Source: Thunnus maccoyii (Eukaryota > Chordata > Actinopteri > Scombriformes > Scombridae). Taken from it: a stretch of DNA of 64,000 nt. Location of the stretch: positions 18,548,611 through 18,612,610 of the forward strand of contig NC_056552.1 in the NCBI RefSeq assembly GCF_910596095.1, in the 5' to 3' direction. Both the position numbers and the translations under genes were made by a program. The notes under the pieces are model-generated. The model was not told the origin of the DNA and did no database searches. It worked only from the letters and a program-made list of their open reading frames with translations. This document shows, piece after piece, positions 34,422 to 51,196 of the stretch (positions are counted from its first letter, which is position 1; each line of letters starts with the position of its first letter).

Positions 34422-35134
34422 GGAAAAGAAAACATTTTAGTGTTCATGGAGTGACGACAAATTGATGACCGTTGACTGAGATTTGGCGACACGTCAGTCT
34501 GGTCAGGTGACAAATGTAAACAAAATGGTCCGTCAACAACAGCTGACAAAGAGACTGACCATGAAAAAAGGAGAAATTAGATGTTCTAAAAAAAAAAAAA
34601 AAAAAAGCTTTCTTAAAGTAAAATTTCATCAAGGCAGCAGGAATCTCTTAGTGTGTAGGGGAAAGAGTGCAGTGCAGGACGTCCTTCTCTTTAGAGTTAA
34701 ATCTATGGTAATTTTATGATAAAAATCACGTTCAAGTAGTGTTTCTTCCAACAATGTCTGAGAAAAATGACATGAATGTTTGTTTGTTTGTTTTTTTTGG
34801 AAAATCCTCCCTCTTACTCCTTAAACCCAAATCAAATCCCCCTCACATTCACCAAGGCCTTTGCAAAGTCACTTCATTCTTGTCGTGTCTGAAAGGACTG
34901 GACTGATGTAAGCAACCAGGAACCAGATCTTACAGAGAACCTTCAGCGCTGCTTAAATCTGTCGAGTTCTTTCAGACACAAGTCTGATCTACCGGAGCGT
35001 CTATATAAGCAAGGACACGGGGAGGGGGGTGAATTGATATTTGGGGAAAACCTCCCCCCCCCACCACCAACATCTTCCCTCCGAGTAGGTGAGTTCTGAC
35101 TGCAACTGTATTTTCTACTCCCTGTGGTTCTCCA
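33479..35134 (-). other. Probable rac1 3'UTR
   Basis: No coding sequence. It contains two T tracts as read on the transcript strand, at about 34,394-34,421 and 34,588-34,604. Confidence 0.5.
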
Positions 35135-39439
<4,305 letters not shown>

Positions 39440-39760
39440 CGGACAGCTCGATCTCAGTTAGCTTCGCAAGCTAACGGCGGCTAAAATAAACCGGTCAAAC
39501 GTGTGTCACGTTAAAAGTACAGCGTTAAAAAAAAGTGATGGAGCCTCGATTACGTTCCCGAAAAGTTAAAAATGTTGTCGTTGCAGATATTGGCCGACTT
39601 GTTCCTCTTTCCGGTGAAACTCCAAAGTTGTAAACCAGGCAGGCAGGCAACACCCAGGAAAAAAAAAGAAAAAACTCTGGAGTCAAGACTGAGGAAGAAA
39701 CGCCCACAGTTTGGAAGCTGCAGATCCCGAGAGAGAGGATCCCTGCAAGTCACATCCGGC
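39440..39760 (-). promoter_or_regulatory. Probable rac1 5'UTR and promoter
   Basis: The sequence upstream of the rac1 ATG has CpGs and no TATA box. The first base of the transcript cannot be placed by eye. Confidence 0.4.
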
Positions 39761-39921
39761 CAAAACCTGCCATCTGCTGGTTATAATGTAATACTACAAA
39801 ACTGCATCTCAAGCGATTAAACCTACACATATAGCTCTCAATAAGTACTTAGTATTACAACAAGATCAATATGCTGCTGAAATGATACTTCACATCTGGT
39901 TTAAAGGCCGTCTTTTATTAG

Positions 39922-40805
39922 CAGTGGTGGGAAGTAACTAAGTACATTTGTAAGTACAATTTTGAGGTACTTTACCTGAGTATTTCCATTTCTACTTTAT
40001 ACTTCCACTCCACTACATTTCAGAGGGAAATATTGTACTTTCTTCGCCACTACATTTATTTGACAGCTTTAGTTACTTTTCAGATGAAGATTTGACACAA
40101 TGGATAATATAACAAGCTTTTAAAATACAACATATTGTTAAAGATGAAACCAGTGGTTTCCAACCTTTTTGGCTTTAGACAATTTACAAAAAGCAGTGTG
40201 TGGTCGGGTCACATTTCAGATATCCAAATAGGCTCCACCAAATAGTGATTTTTCCCTCTAAACTTCTCACATGCTTTCATTTCAATAAATATTCAAATGA
40301 TCCAATATTTCAGCAAAAATCAAAGATTAGAGAAAAAATCCACAAACTGAAAACAGATTTGTGTATCAGAACTTTGTTTTTTCTTCTTTCTTCGCCCATT
40401 AATCATCTCACGGCCCCTCAGATTTATCTGGTGACCCTTTGGAGGGGCCCGACCCCTAGGTTGGGAACCACTGGACTAAACTAGCTAACGGTATATAAAG
40501 TAGTTGAAACTAGCTCCAACTGCAGCAGCTACAACAGTAACATGCTGCTTACACACTGATGCTTCAGTATTAATAATGTAATGATGTCATATATAATAAT
40601 ATATCAGTCAGAGGGATTAAATGAGTAATCCCTCTGACTCCCTAAATAAGTACTTTAATACTCTAAGTACATTTTACTGTTAATACTTACATACTTTTAC
40701 TTCGGTAGGATTTTTCATGCAGGACTCCATTACTCCTTGTAATGGAGTATTTTTACATCATTGTATTGGTACTTTTACTTAGGTAAATGATCTGAATTTT
40801 CTAAA
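39922..40805. repeat. Dispersed repeat (family P) with a nested hAT-like element
   Basis: It begins cagtggtgggaagtaactaa and contains tttccatttctactttatac, cactacatttatttgacagc and, near the end, acttttacttaggtaaatga. A second copy lies at 41,496-41,858. The copy is interrupted at 40,151-40,473. Confidence 0.7.
40151..40473. mobile_element. hAT-like MITE nested in the family P repeat
   Basis: The termini cagtggtttccaacc and ggttgggaaccactg are inverted repeats (14 of 15). The flanking 8-mers gatgaaac (40,143-40,150) and gactaaac (40,474-40,481) match at 6 of 8, consistent with an aged hAT target duplication. No transposase. Confidence 0.75.
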
Positions 40806-41495
40806 CTTGCATCCTTACAGTTTTTGTTGAAATACTAAATTGCTGTAAATTCTTGTAAAGGGAGTTTGCAATGTATTAGTTGGAATTCCTGCATGTGTTC
40901 TCAGCTTTTTAAGTTCTGGTCCCAGTCTGTCCTTTTGACAGATTCATAAAAATAATGACAGAAAAATAAGATTATTTGTATCAGTTATATGTAGCATATG
41001 CTGGAGTTAATTTGTACAGGAAATACATTGGAAGAAAGTAGTTAATTAAAGTCTGTTTAGGAGTAAGATGAGAGAAATATGTTTCTCCACAACTTACATC
41101 CACCAAAATGTTCAATCCATGGTGGATATCCAGTTAGTTAAATGTGAATGACACATTTTTAAGCAATTTTAAGAATTTGAATTTTTATTTCATTGGCAGT
41201 TCATTGAATACTTATGAACATGTAGTTTTCTGAATGAAGCAAAATGCAAAATTGAAGCTGGTTATATGAAGTGATGTTATGTATCTAAAACTCTTCCAAA
41301 GATAACAACACGAGGCACCGACTTTATTAGCGAGTATGATTATTGTGTTGCTTGCAGCCAGATTTCTGGTCATTTAAGGCTTATTTTGTTCTCAATGTAA
41401 AGTCTTTTTTCTCTTAATCTCTGGGCATAGTAGGAAAAAATAAAATTTCAAATATTAAATATCCTGAAGAAATAAAAAGAAGAATTGAAAAAAAA

Positions 41496-41858
41496 AGTGG
41501 TAGAAAGTACAGGCACCAAACTACAATTGTAAAATTTTGAGGTACTTGTACTTGAGTATCTTCATTTTTCATACTTCACTGCACTTAAGAGGACAGTGTT
41601 TTACTTGATACATTTATTTGAAAGCTATAGTTAAGGATTATTTGCAGATTAAGATTTTACATACAAAAATACATTCAATACGTTCAATTCAAACAAAATA
41701 AAATTATCTACCCAGCAGTACATAAAGTAATTAAATTAGCTCCACTTCAAGTGAACAGCAGGTATATTTTGCTGGACCTTTACATAACACATGGAGTAAT
41801 TTCACATAGGAGTGTTGCTACTTTTACTTAAGTAATGGACCTGAATCCTTTTTCCATC
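41496..41858. repeat. Dispersed repeat (family P), second copy
   Basis: It contains ttttgaggtacttgtacttg, tgatacatttatttgaaagc and tacttttacttaagtaatgg in the same order as the copy at 39,922. Confidence 0.65.
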
Positions 41859-41989
41859 CATGGTAATAATGGTTTACTCCTTCCTGTAATACTACAAAAA
41901 TAATCACATTTTGCAGTTTTGTATATGAACATCAGGGGGCAGCAGTTTACAATCTTACCGTTTTAAAAATGGAGGCTTCTTTATTCTTT

Positions 41990-42093
<104 letters not shown>

Positions 42094-42171
42094 TTAAAGT
42101 CCTAACCATCATCTTTGCAATGATCTTACATCAATTAATCAGTGGCTCCATGGCAACTACTCAGTGCAACT

Positions 42172-42174
<3 letters not shown>

Positions 42175-42258
<84 letters not shown>
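42175..42258. repeat. (CA)n microsatellite, 84 bp
   Basis: Uninterrupted CA repeats, separated from the previous array by 84 bases of ordinary sequence. Confidence 0.95.
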
Positions 42259-42260
<2 letters not shown>

Positions 42261-45200
42261 TATTAGTAACCTTGAGTCTGGATTATGTCATTGGAGGATT
42301 TCTTAAGCAAACAGCACATTAATGGGATAAAGTCACCACTAAATGGGGGGTAAAAGCAGAGGAGAGAGATTAATGAAGGATAAACAGGCCTGTCACCAGC
42401 ACATCAGGGAGGATGTAAAACACAGAGGAGGGAGTCACACCACGAGACCTCTGGATGTCAAACTTAGAAAAGACATTAAAGGGAAGATCTGCTCTGAGGC
42501 AGGATTCACACATACTCAGGGGAAAACATATTTTAGAGTTTGATAAGTCATTAATGGGTTTCATAAACCTTTGACATTTCTAGTGCTACAAAGGTTGGTT
42601 ACAGTAAACTTCACGAAATAATTCACATCCAAAGCAGCATTCGTCAGCCCCCCTTCTACTGTATTTACTCATCACATCACTGTTGGTTAATATCAAATTA
42701 TAACTAGTTCCTCTTTTGGATGCAGTAATGTCTGTGTCTGACAATTGTTGTCATTATTTTCCAGGCTGCCCTACTGACATATTTATTAAATTAGCATTTT
42801 TTCTTTTTACCAATGCACCTGACTGCACTTTGGCTACAGTTGATTTGGTCTCTATTCAGTCTTTCATGTGACTTGGAAAACTTATATCAAAGTGCGTCTT
42901 GCCAGACCGATTTTATACCTAAAAAATGCTGCTTTAACTGTCTTTCAACCAAATATGACCCATATAAGTAGCATGTTTTTTTTGTGTGATTTGGTTACTT
43001 CAGATTAAAAGTTATTTTCTATGAGTTGCTTACATTATTTTGCACATTAAAGTGCTCTGCTACACTTGTGATTTCAAGTAGATCATACAAAGCTTAAAAT
43101 CATCAATGCCTTGAGTCATAATTCAGACAATCTAATCTCTATTCTCTGTTGACATTTGAGCATTGCTGCACACTGACAATCAGTGGTAGGAATATGTAAT
43201 CAATTGAGTCATATGATTAAATTATAGATTCCAGTCTTAGTTTTCTTTATGCTCAGCTTGAAGAGACCTTTTACGCCTTTAACGCCCTACTTTGAGCTCT
43301 GTGTTTGGTGTTCTCATGCTGTTTTTGGGAGAATGATTGTTACAAGAACTTCACATCAGACGTGGGAGGAAAGAGGAATTTACAAGCCAGAGCCACCATT
43401 GCTGACAGCTCACCTCCTGCCTCCTCGTCGCCTCCAGTCCATACACATCTTCCCTCAAACTGCAGTTCAGAGAGTCATTTCATTGGATTATTATGTTCTA
43501 ACATTAGTTCTCTAAATAATCACCCAGATTTAATGACCCCCATCACAGCATTCTCATTTGCATAGCAGTCAGATTGAAAGTCTGCAGGCAATCAGAACTT
43601 AAATGGCTGAATGTGCTCTGTAATGGTGAGTCCGCAGGATGTCCGCTATCACATAATATGGAGAAAGTCAACATTTTCAACAGAGTGACAGTCAGGAAGC
43701 AAAATGATGAGAGAGGATTCATAAAGTAGTTGCCTAAAAATTCATCATTTCAGCTGAATTGAGCACATAAAGCAGATGGCTGAGCCCAGCTGAAGCTTTG
43801 GCATTTGAGTTGCTGCTATCTCTGGTTTCCATATGATCAATGCAATCCTATATACAGCAGTAATAAGATCCTGTGGATAACTAGAATTGCTATGAATCAT
43901 TCAACATCTCAAACTGTGACATCTGATGGATTTTTTTTTTTTTTTTTGTCTGAGAATTTATCCGGGGAAGTGAGTCTAGCCTGCAAATGTGCATCTCTGA
44001 TCTGATAAAGTGAGTTTCGTAACAATGACTTTTCGTGTCACAGCTGCATCAAAGAATAACATTTTCCCATGCACAAAGGCCTTACTGTCAAACTCACCCA
44101 CTCACTGTATGGCACCTGCACATAAAGCTACACTAAATCTGTATATATAGCTGCATTCATGTGAAAACACAACAAATTAAACCTGAAAATGTCTCAGCAA
44201 TGGGATTCAATTCCTTTTTTAAAAATTCTTTTAAAGATTGCCTCCAGATGCTCCCTGCAAGCTTGCTCAACCTCTCACTCGACTGCATGTTGAGCTTTGA
44301 CACAGGGATGGTTTCAGGCAGCTCTGTGCAGTTTGTTTATTAGCCAGTTACAGCAGATGTGAAGCTCCCTAAAAATAAACTGCACTTTTGAAGAAGTCTT
44401 CCCTCTGCACAAGCATTGGCACGAAGCATATGAGGAGCTATACCCATTAGTCATTAGATGAGAGGGGAATTCTGCGTGATTACTTGTGTCCAGTCCCATC
44501 TTGTCACAAAGCTTTGCTTATCTGATGACAAAATGCGAATGTGATAAATATAGCACTCTAGCAATCACCCATGAGTCATTTTTGCAATCAGATTCGATCA
44601 GATGTGATAGAGCTGTGAGGTGAGTCACATGCTGCCGCGGTCGATGTGATGGGAAGTTTCCGGCCGCTGGGTCACACAACAGTAAACTACAGCATTTTTC
44701 TCCCAGTTGTCCCACACATTTCCTTTGTCCTCCCTCCCCTGTTTCTCTTTCTCCAGTTTCTCCTCCATTCTTGCCTGCTTCACCCTCTCAACCACTGTGA
44801 GAAAGGAAGTGTGTCACGTTACTTGTGTGTTTGCATTAGCAGGAATGTGTGTGGGACTGTTCGTGATGGTTTTCACAGGATTCCTCAAAAACTCACTAAA
44901 CACTTATGATCTGTCCTCTCGAGATTTGACTATGTTTTTCCTGCAACAATAGATATTATTGCTGAGTCAAACTCAAAAGAAAACCCACATTTGTTGCACA
45001 CAGACACATACACAAGAGCTGTGTTTTATCTCGGATGAGCCATTGTTTTACTACATGTTAAACAGACATGTAGTATAGTATTGGAGGGCTGTGACAACAC
45101 TGAATGATCAGGTTATCTCACTCAGCATGCCTCAGACTGTTTCATACAGACGACTGAAAATCAGTTGTTTGGCTCAACATGTACCTCATTATAACAGTAT

Positions 45201-48200
45201 GGGTCATGAAGCAGGTTAGTCCCTTATAATGTCGCTGCAGCCAGGAGATGCACTGGATGAATCCGGTTCCAAGCGGCACACAAGGTCATTTCCTTAATGA
45301 GTGCAACAAAAGTTCAGGGTATGAAATTTTGGATGAGGACAGAAAAAAAACGGATGAGGTACAGTGCGGAAATCTCGAAAAATATATGAAGACAACAGCT
45401 TTGGAACAGATCTCAGCCTAAAGGTCGGGGTTAGGAGGTAATTAGGTGTGTCTTTGTGTGACTTAGCAGGTACAGCACCAGTCACACGATTGGTTACATC
45501 AAATTTTTGCTGGTACTGTACCTGCACATGTCTCTGTTATGATATGATAAAAGGCAGTTATTGCTCTGTGGTTATTTTTATTTATTGTTGTACTTTACTC
45601 AGAATGCCTTTTCAACAACTCCCAGAAAGTAGAACTTGTTGCATGTTCTTGATTAGGGGTATTATTTTAGTCACACTTTGGTCTCTCCAGTGAAGATAAA
45701 GAGAGTCTCCAAATTAATTGAAGAAATTAGCACTGAATCTACATTACATCTACATCTACAGCTGAATTGCATGAATCCCAACATGACATAACATCATCTA
45801 CAATTGGCTACTTGTTTATGGAGATTAGAAGAATACAAAACACCCAAATAGTTCAGTTACTGTATACATTATGCTATGATGGTGCTTTTTCTTTTCAGGC
45901 AAGTTAAAATTTTCAGATTGCAGATTGTCACTGATGATACAATTGAATAAAACCATATCCTCACCACTACATCAGCATTAATTCTCCACCATCTTTTTTA
46001 TTTTTTGTTTAATCTCAAAAGAACATTACTAGCAAACTGACATATCAGCCTGATCAGCCTAACCCCCGCTCTTACATGCATGCATGCTAAACACTTCGCT
46101 GCAGCTGACATCAAACCGCAGCACATGAACATGGTCGTCCATAACCTCTCAGCAAGACTCTGGGTCACTTCATCCACTTCCTGGCCCTGCATGTGACATG
46201 TTGTAATGTGGCTGACATGTGCTGGCTTGTAGGAACCCGCTTCCAGTTAAATATGGAGCGCATATACAAAGTTTTTTTTTTTTCTTGCTGGCTTGTAAAT
46301 GAGGAAAAAATAAATAGTGCGGGCAAAGATGATTTAAGGGAGAGTCCAAGTTTATGGATCAAAAATTAAACAAGGAGGTCGAGCCAAGCAGAGGCTGACT
46401 CTTACAGTTTCTGTTCTGTTTTGATTCTCACAAGATATTTTCTGGCATACAGCATGCCCTCCTTTCTTGGAAGAATATGCTTCATATCCAAATGTTCCTA
46501 ATCCTGGTAAACACAGCGGGCATTGTGAACAGCAGATGAATTAACTCCAGTGTTCCAGCGATTACAGGGCAATAATTAAATTGTATGATCAAGAGAGCTC
46601 TTTCTGAACTCCACCCTGTTGGTTCCACTGAAGCTGGAAGTGGGGCCTCTTCCTGTGCTGGTCCGGACATCTGTACTTAACACAGGATTTATTCCCAAAA
46701 CTGACGGCCTTCACTGCCCTGACGCTGCATGCGAGGGAGAAAAATTACAGATGGTAATGAAGATTTCATGTGTCCAATCAAATTCTCCCATGAGTGTCTC
46801 TGTAAAGATTCACATGAAACCAGCTCTGTTTAGTTCCTGGCTGCAGGCGGGGCTCTGAGGGTGTGTGAGGGGGATTTTATGGGCACATGCTGTAAATTAA
46901 TTGTAACTACCAATGCTGTGGAGTCAGTATTTGTTTATGCCTGTGGCATTTGGGGGAAAAAAAAACAACTGAGACCATTAATTTTCTATTTTTAGGAAAG
47001 AGAGGAAAGTTGGTTTGACAGTATACGCTGTCATCCATTTGGAGGAGAACATTAACAAGTGTTCATTATATATCCTGACATAGCGGTGTTTGCATCAGTA
47101 ACATGTGATCAGATCATAAGACTGCCACTCTTTTTTCTGACACTGAGCTAATCAATATTTAAAGGTAATTAAACCATGCCAACTCTTTGACTTTTAACCG
47201 TTTGATCATTTGACCATGCAGGCTAATGAATCGAACGTATTGTAGTGTACTTTAAGCACCGAGATATAAAAAGTAAGAACATAACATTTGTCTTAATCTG
47301 CCTTTTCACAAGATACTGTCACATCAAAGACAACCCTTGAAACTAGTGAAACTGAGTTGAAAAAGGGAAAACACCAACATTTTTTTTGTTTCTTGTTTTT
47401 AGACCCAGTATTACATGTTATGAGTTTGTGTATTTGTAATTGTATTATATCATAAGTACATTTACACAGACTGGAAATATGTGTACTTTTTTTTTTTTTT
47501 TTTGCTTAACTCATTCCAGTAACAGTGAGGTCATTCCTTGTGTATGAAACAATGAAGACTTGCATCAGGTGTGTCAGTCTGCCAGTAGCCTTTGAAATCA
47601 GGAGTGGTGTACTATAATTGTACCTCAGAGGGGAAACTAAGGGAGGGACTCAGGAGTTATGTACAATTACCCATACTTATTCTTATTGCATAATAGTTGA
47701 AACTAGTTCTGCATGAAAAAAAGGAGAATCAGATATATTCAAACTGTCATTCTATGACTCACAACAAAAACCAGACTTGGCCCCTTACAGGAGTAAAAAT
47801 GTAGGGATGAATGAACCTAATCTGATTCAGATGAAACTAAACATATTGCACTCTTCAAATATCATAACACATACACACAGAAACCAAAAATTCTCAAATC
47901 CATAAACTTATGTTACTATAACAAGTTCAAATCTTACATAGACCACCTTTAATGCACATTCTGTTCACATGATTACAGTTTGGATGTTAGATGGAAACAC
48001 ATAACACATCAACTACAGGAGGCATTATTACCTAATGTTACCTAAAATGACGACAAGTTTTAGTTTTATTATTTCAGTTTATATTGTGCTCCAATGGTGT
48101 GTATCCCATATTAAATTGTGTTCAATCAAATAAAAAATGCCCCCAAATCTTTCAGGCAACAATTTCAAACATGGATAAAATGCACTTTGTAATTAGACAC

Positions 48201-49600
48201 TCAAATTTAAAGCGTCACGGGTCAGGTCAGATTTCATAACACTGTGAGTGAAGAGGAGGGCAGCCCCATCACGCCACTTCCTTTTCTCTAACTTTCTTCT
48301 ATTGTCTCCTGAAGTTCTATACAATGAGTCCTCAGCACAACTCCCTTCCTGAAAACTGGACTGCATGCTGTGTCCTGCCTTCATATTCCTGCCCGCAGTA
48401 GATCGGTGCCGGTTAGGCCGGGATCTTCCCCTGAAAAAAGCCTGAGTGAATCATGAGCTCACATGGGCAGGGACAGATGGGAAGTGTGTCAGCTGGATTC
48501 CTTTAGCCATCAGCCTTGATAGGTGTCGTCATGCCTGCATGTATGAGGTCAGAGGAGCAGTTTTAGAAGTTACAGTGTTTTTTTTGGAGGGCCTTTTGGT
48601 ACAGTTTAAGATCTTGAAACAGAAAAGTGACACAAAGTGATCATTCTTCATTGTTCCTGTATTCCTATACTCACATTATTATGATTTAATTGAAATGTGC
48701 ACACATGGATTGATGTGAGGTAAAACAGCTAGACAAGAGGCTCTTCTGACCTCATTGAACTTAAAGGGTCACTACACACAGCCTGAAAATCTTCAGTGTG
48801 TTGAAGAGAGTCTCTAAGTTACAGATGGTTCCACTTCTTTGCTGCCTTTTGCTGGTACTGTTGAAATGTTTTCCTTGCTGAATTTTCTCTGTGGTCAAAC
48901 GTAGTCTACATGTTTGACTATGTCTCCAGTCTGGTTAGACTTGGTTAATCTTGTCTACATATAATCCAGGCACTGTGTCATCACTGGTTTGATATCTTCG
49001 GTTCAAATCGCAAATCACGTGCTATGAGCTTTTTAAAATGCTAATTTGAGACTGAAAGGTCATCTTACCGCAAACTGTACTGGAGCCTTCGATCATATCA
49101 CACAGTCTTCCTCTGTTGTTTGGTTGTCATGCTAATGTTCTGTGAAATATTGGAATCTATGAATCCATGAAATCAAATGGAAAAGTCTAAATGTCTTGTT
49201 CAGCATTTCTTACATCTTATGAAGAGAGTCAAAAAAATTTTCATGCATTTTCAAAGTATTTTTTCTCATTGCTACTATTCGCCATTATACCCACCAGTAA
49301 TAACAAAATGATACTATCTGGAGGCCTGAAAACATCGCTTCATCAATTAGGGAGGGCCACATGAATGGCCCGACAATCTAAAAATCCACCCCCAGTTTCA
49401 CCCAGTTATCTAAATCAAACTGGAAATCAATTGATTTACATTTACAATGGACCAGGTATTAATTAACATTCGCCTTTATTTTAAACTTCCGACTAAGTTG
49501 TTTAGACACTATGGTAAAACTGAGCATTTATTTATGACATGTTTATGTGCAACATGTCCGATTTGACTCCTCAGGACTCAGCAGTTATGTCAGTGAGTAA
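42259..49600. other. Intergenic interval between rac1 and cyth3, repeat-poor in its middle
   Basis: No exon or RNA gene recognised on either strand. The stretch of about 42,560-46,900 shows few repeats compared with the flanks and could hold regulatory elements of either gene; this is only inference. Short homopolymer runs occur near 43,930, 46,270 and 47,490. Confidence 0.4.
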
Positions 49601-49604
49601 AATG

Positions 49605-50085
49605 TTAACTTAGCAGAGACATGTTTTAACACATATAAAAATAATCTGCTTTAAATGATAATTTGTGTCTTATATAGGGTTTTCCACTAAAAAAAAAAGT
49701 TCAGTTGCCTTTTTAAAATCCTTAAAATGACATCAGCTCCTTCTCGCTCATTGAAAAAAAACAGAATCTATGAATATGCAAATATGTTCTATTCAGTGCT
49801 TGTGCCCTGGAGGCTTCAAGTTTTCACATCACACTTGTGTAAGCTCCATACTGGACCATGATTGGCTACAAACTAGTCGTGATGTCACAAATCATGCACG
49901 TAGGACATGTCTTAAACTCACAGTTTCAGTGAGCACAGAGAAAGTGTCAGCAGATAAATGTGGAAACAGCCTTCTAGTGTCAATCTCTGCACATAAATCA
50001 TTCTGCACAGTGAAGCTCAAACACACAACCGAAGGAACAATAAACCAAACATGTTTTTAAGTCGAGGGTGACTTCAATATTCCTG
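49605..50085. repeat. Dispersed repeat, copy 3 of 3 (family C)
   Basis: The blocks tccttaaaatgacatcagct, gaatctatgaatatgcaaat, cacatcacacttgtgtaagc and aatcattctgcacagtgaag match copies at 23.2-24.2 kb and, for the last, 4.3 kb. Confidence 0.7.
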
Positions 50086-50099
50086 TAAATCTTTTATGT

Positions 50100-50100
50100 T

Positions 50101-50172
<72 letters not shown>
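50100..50172. repeat. (TG)n microsatellite, 73 bp
   Basis: TG repeats with one tata interruption near the left end. Confidence 0.95.
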
Positions 50173-50173
<1 letters not shown>

Positions 50174-50369
50174 CCTGTCATAGGATACTTTTGGGGAAAA
50201 ATTTCAGACTTAGGACCAGTTAATTAGGGATGGCTTGTCCAACTGGGGACAAAAGTCGTGGGAATCAATTGGGAAAAAACTGATTTTTGGGTCAGTGGTT
50301 AATGTTGGGGTAAGTCTCCAGGAAATTAATGTAAGTCTATGTAATGTCCTCAAAAGTGACCATGAGCTG

Positions 50370-50372
<3 letters not shown>

Positions 50373-50457
<85 letters not shown>
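50373..50457. repeat. (TG)n microsatellite, 85 bp
   Basis: Uninterrupted TG repeats. Together with the array at 50,100 it brackets 200 bases. Confidence 0.95.
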
Positions 50458-50458
<1 letters not shown>

Positions 50459-50535
50459 CCAGGTATTCCTAATGTTGTGAGGACTCGCCTCCCTTACGGG
50501 GACGAAAAGCAAGTCCCCTTTACGTAAATCGTTAC

Positions 50536-50632
50536 TTTTAGGGTGAAGACTTAGTTTAAAGGTTAGTTTGGGGTTATGTTAAGGTTATTTTAGGGTTATA
50601 TTAAAGTTAGGGTAAGGGTTAGGGTTAACACT
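50536..50632. repeat. Degenerate telomere-like TTAGGG repeats
   Basis: Successive units drift around gttaggg: ggttagtttg, gggttatgttaaggtta, ttttagggttata, then ttagggtaagggttagggtt at 50,607-50,626. They lie directly upstream of the cyth3 promoter region. Confidence 0.7.
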
Positions 50633-50689
50633 CATTGAAACAGGATTGTGTGTGTGTGTGTAGGTGTGTGTGGGGGTGTTGTTAGCAGG

Positions 50690-51083
50690 GGAGGGGCTTG
50701 ATGACGTAGCCGCGGTTGCAGTGTAACCAATGTGAATGCAGACGGAGCAGCTGAGGATGGAGCAGAGAGGGAGAATCGCCGCCGCTGTCTATCACCGCAG
50801 CCAGACACTTATTTTAAAACACCCCCATTCAAAATTAAGGACCTCCTTATAATTTACAACCACACTGCGGCTTCTTTTCCCATTTTTTTTCTTACCAATT
50901 TCACCGCTGACTTCTACTTCAACCATCTGTCTGTCAACCCACCGCCGGCTTCGACTGTCTGTCAGCGGGGAAAGCAGAGAAGACAATCCCGTTAAAAAAA
51001 AATCACCCAGAAAAATATATTTTCCGGGAGCTTTCAGCCGGACACACCTTCTGCTGGACTGCCCTGTCACCGCTACAATCAAT
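50690..51083 (+). promoter_or_regulatory. Probable cyth3 promoter and 5'UTR
   Basis: There is a step up in G+C and CpG content after the simple repeats. A CRE-like tgacgta lies at 50,702-50,708 and a CCAAT box (taaccaatg) near 50,726. No TATA box. It is followed by a long leader to the ATG at 51,084. Confidence 0.5.
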
Positions 51084-51102
51084 ATGGATGAGGACAATCA
51101 CG
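51084..51102 (+). CDS. cyth3: Probable first coding exon of cytohesin-3 (partial)
   Basis: The exon encodes MDEDNH plus one base, then a strong donor (g|gtaagg at 51,103). The start codon sits in tcaatATGg. Human CYTH3 begins MDEDGG as I remember, and short acidic N-termini followed at once by an intron are usual for cytohesins. In human CYTH3 and RAC1 are neighbours in head-to-head orientation, as here. Cytohesins are Arf guanine-nucleotide exchange factors (coiled coil, Sec7, PH) acting at the plasma membrane. None of those domains is inside the window: exon 2 would lie beyond 64,000, so intron 1 is longer than 12.9 kb. The call rests on seven codons, a splice site, a promoter-like leader and synteny; another gene starting MDED is possible. 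Confidence 0.5.
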
Positions 51103-51163
51103 GTAAGGCTGCTTTTTCCTTTCCCCACATTGGTCTCCTCTCCCTCTCTCAGCCCGTGTGCAG

Positions 51164-51196
51164 GGATGGATGGATGGATGGATGGATGGATGAATG
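51164..51196. repeat. (TGGA)n microsatellite
   Basis: Seven or eight ggat/tgga units, starting 62 bases after the presumed cyth3 donor. Confidence 0.9.

Noticed and set aside
39525-39820. Open frames on both strands upstream of rac1
   Set aside because: CpG-richer 5' flank with no protein family match; overlapping frames on both strands are expected here.
50210-50512. Open frames on both strands with poly-(HT) or poly-(VC) stretches
   Set aside because: They come from the (TG)n array.
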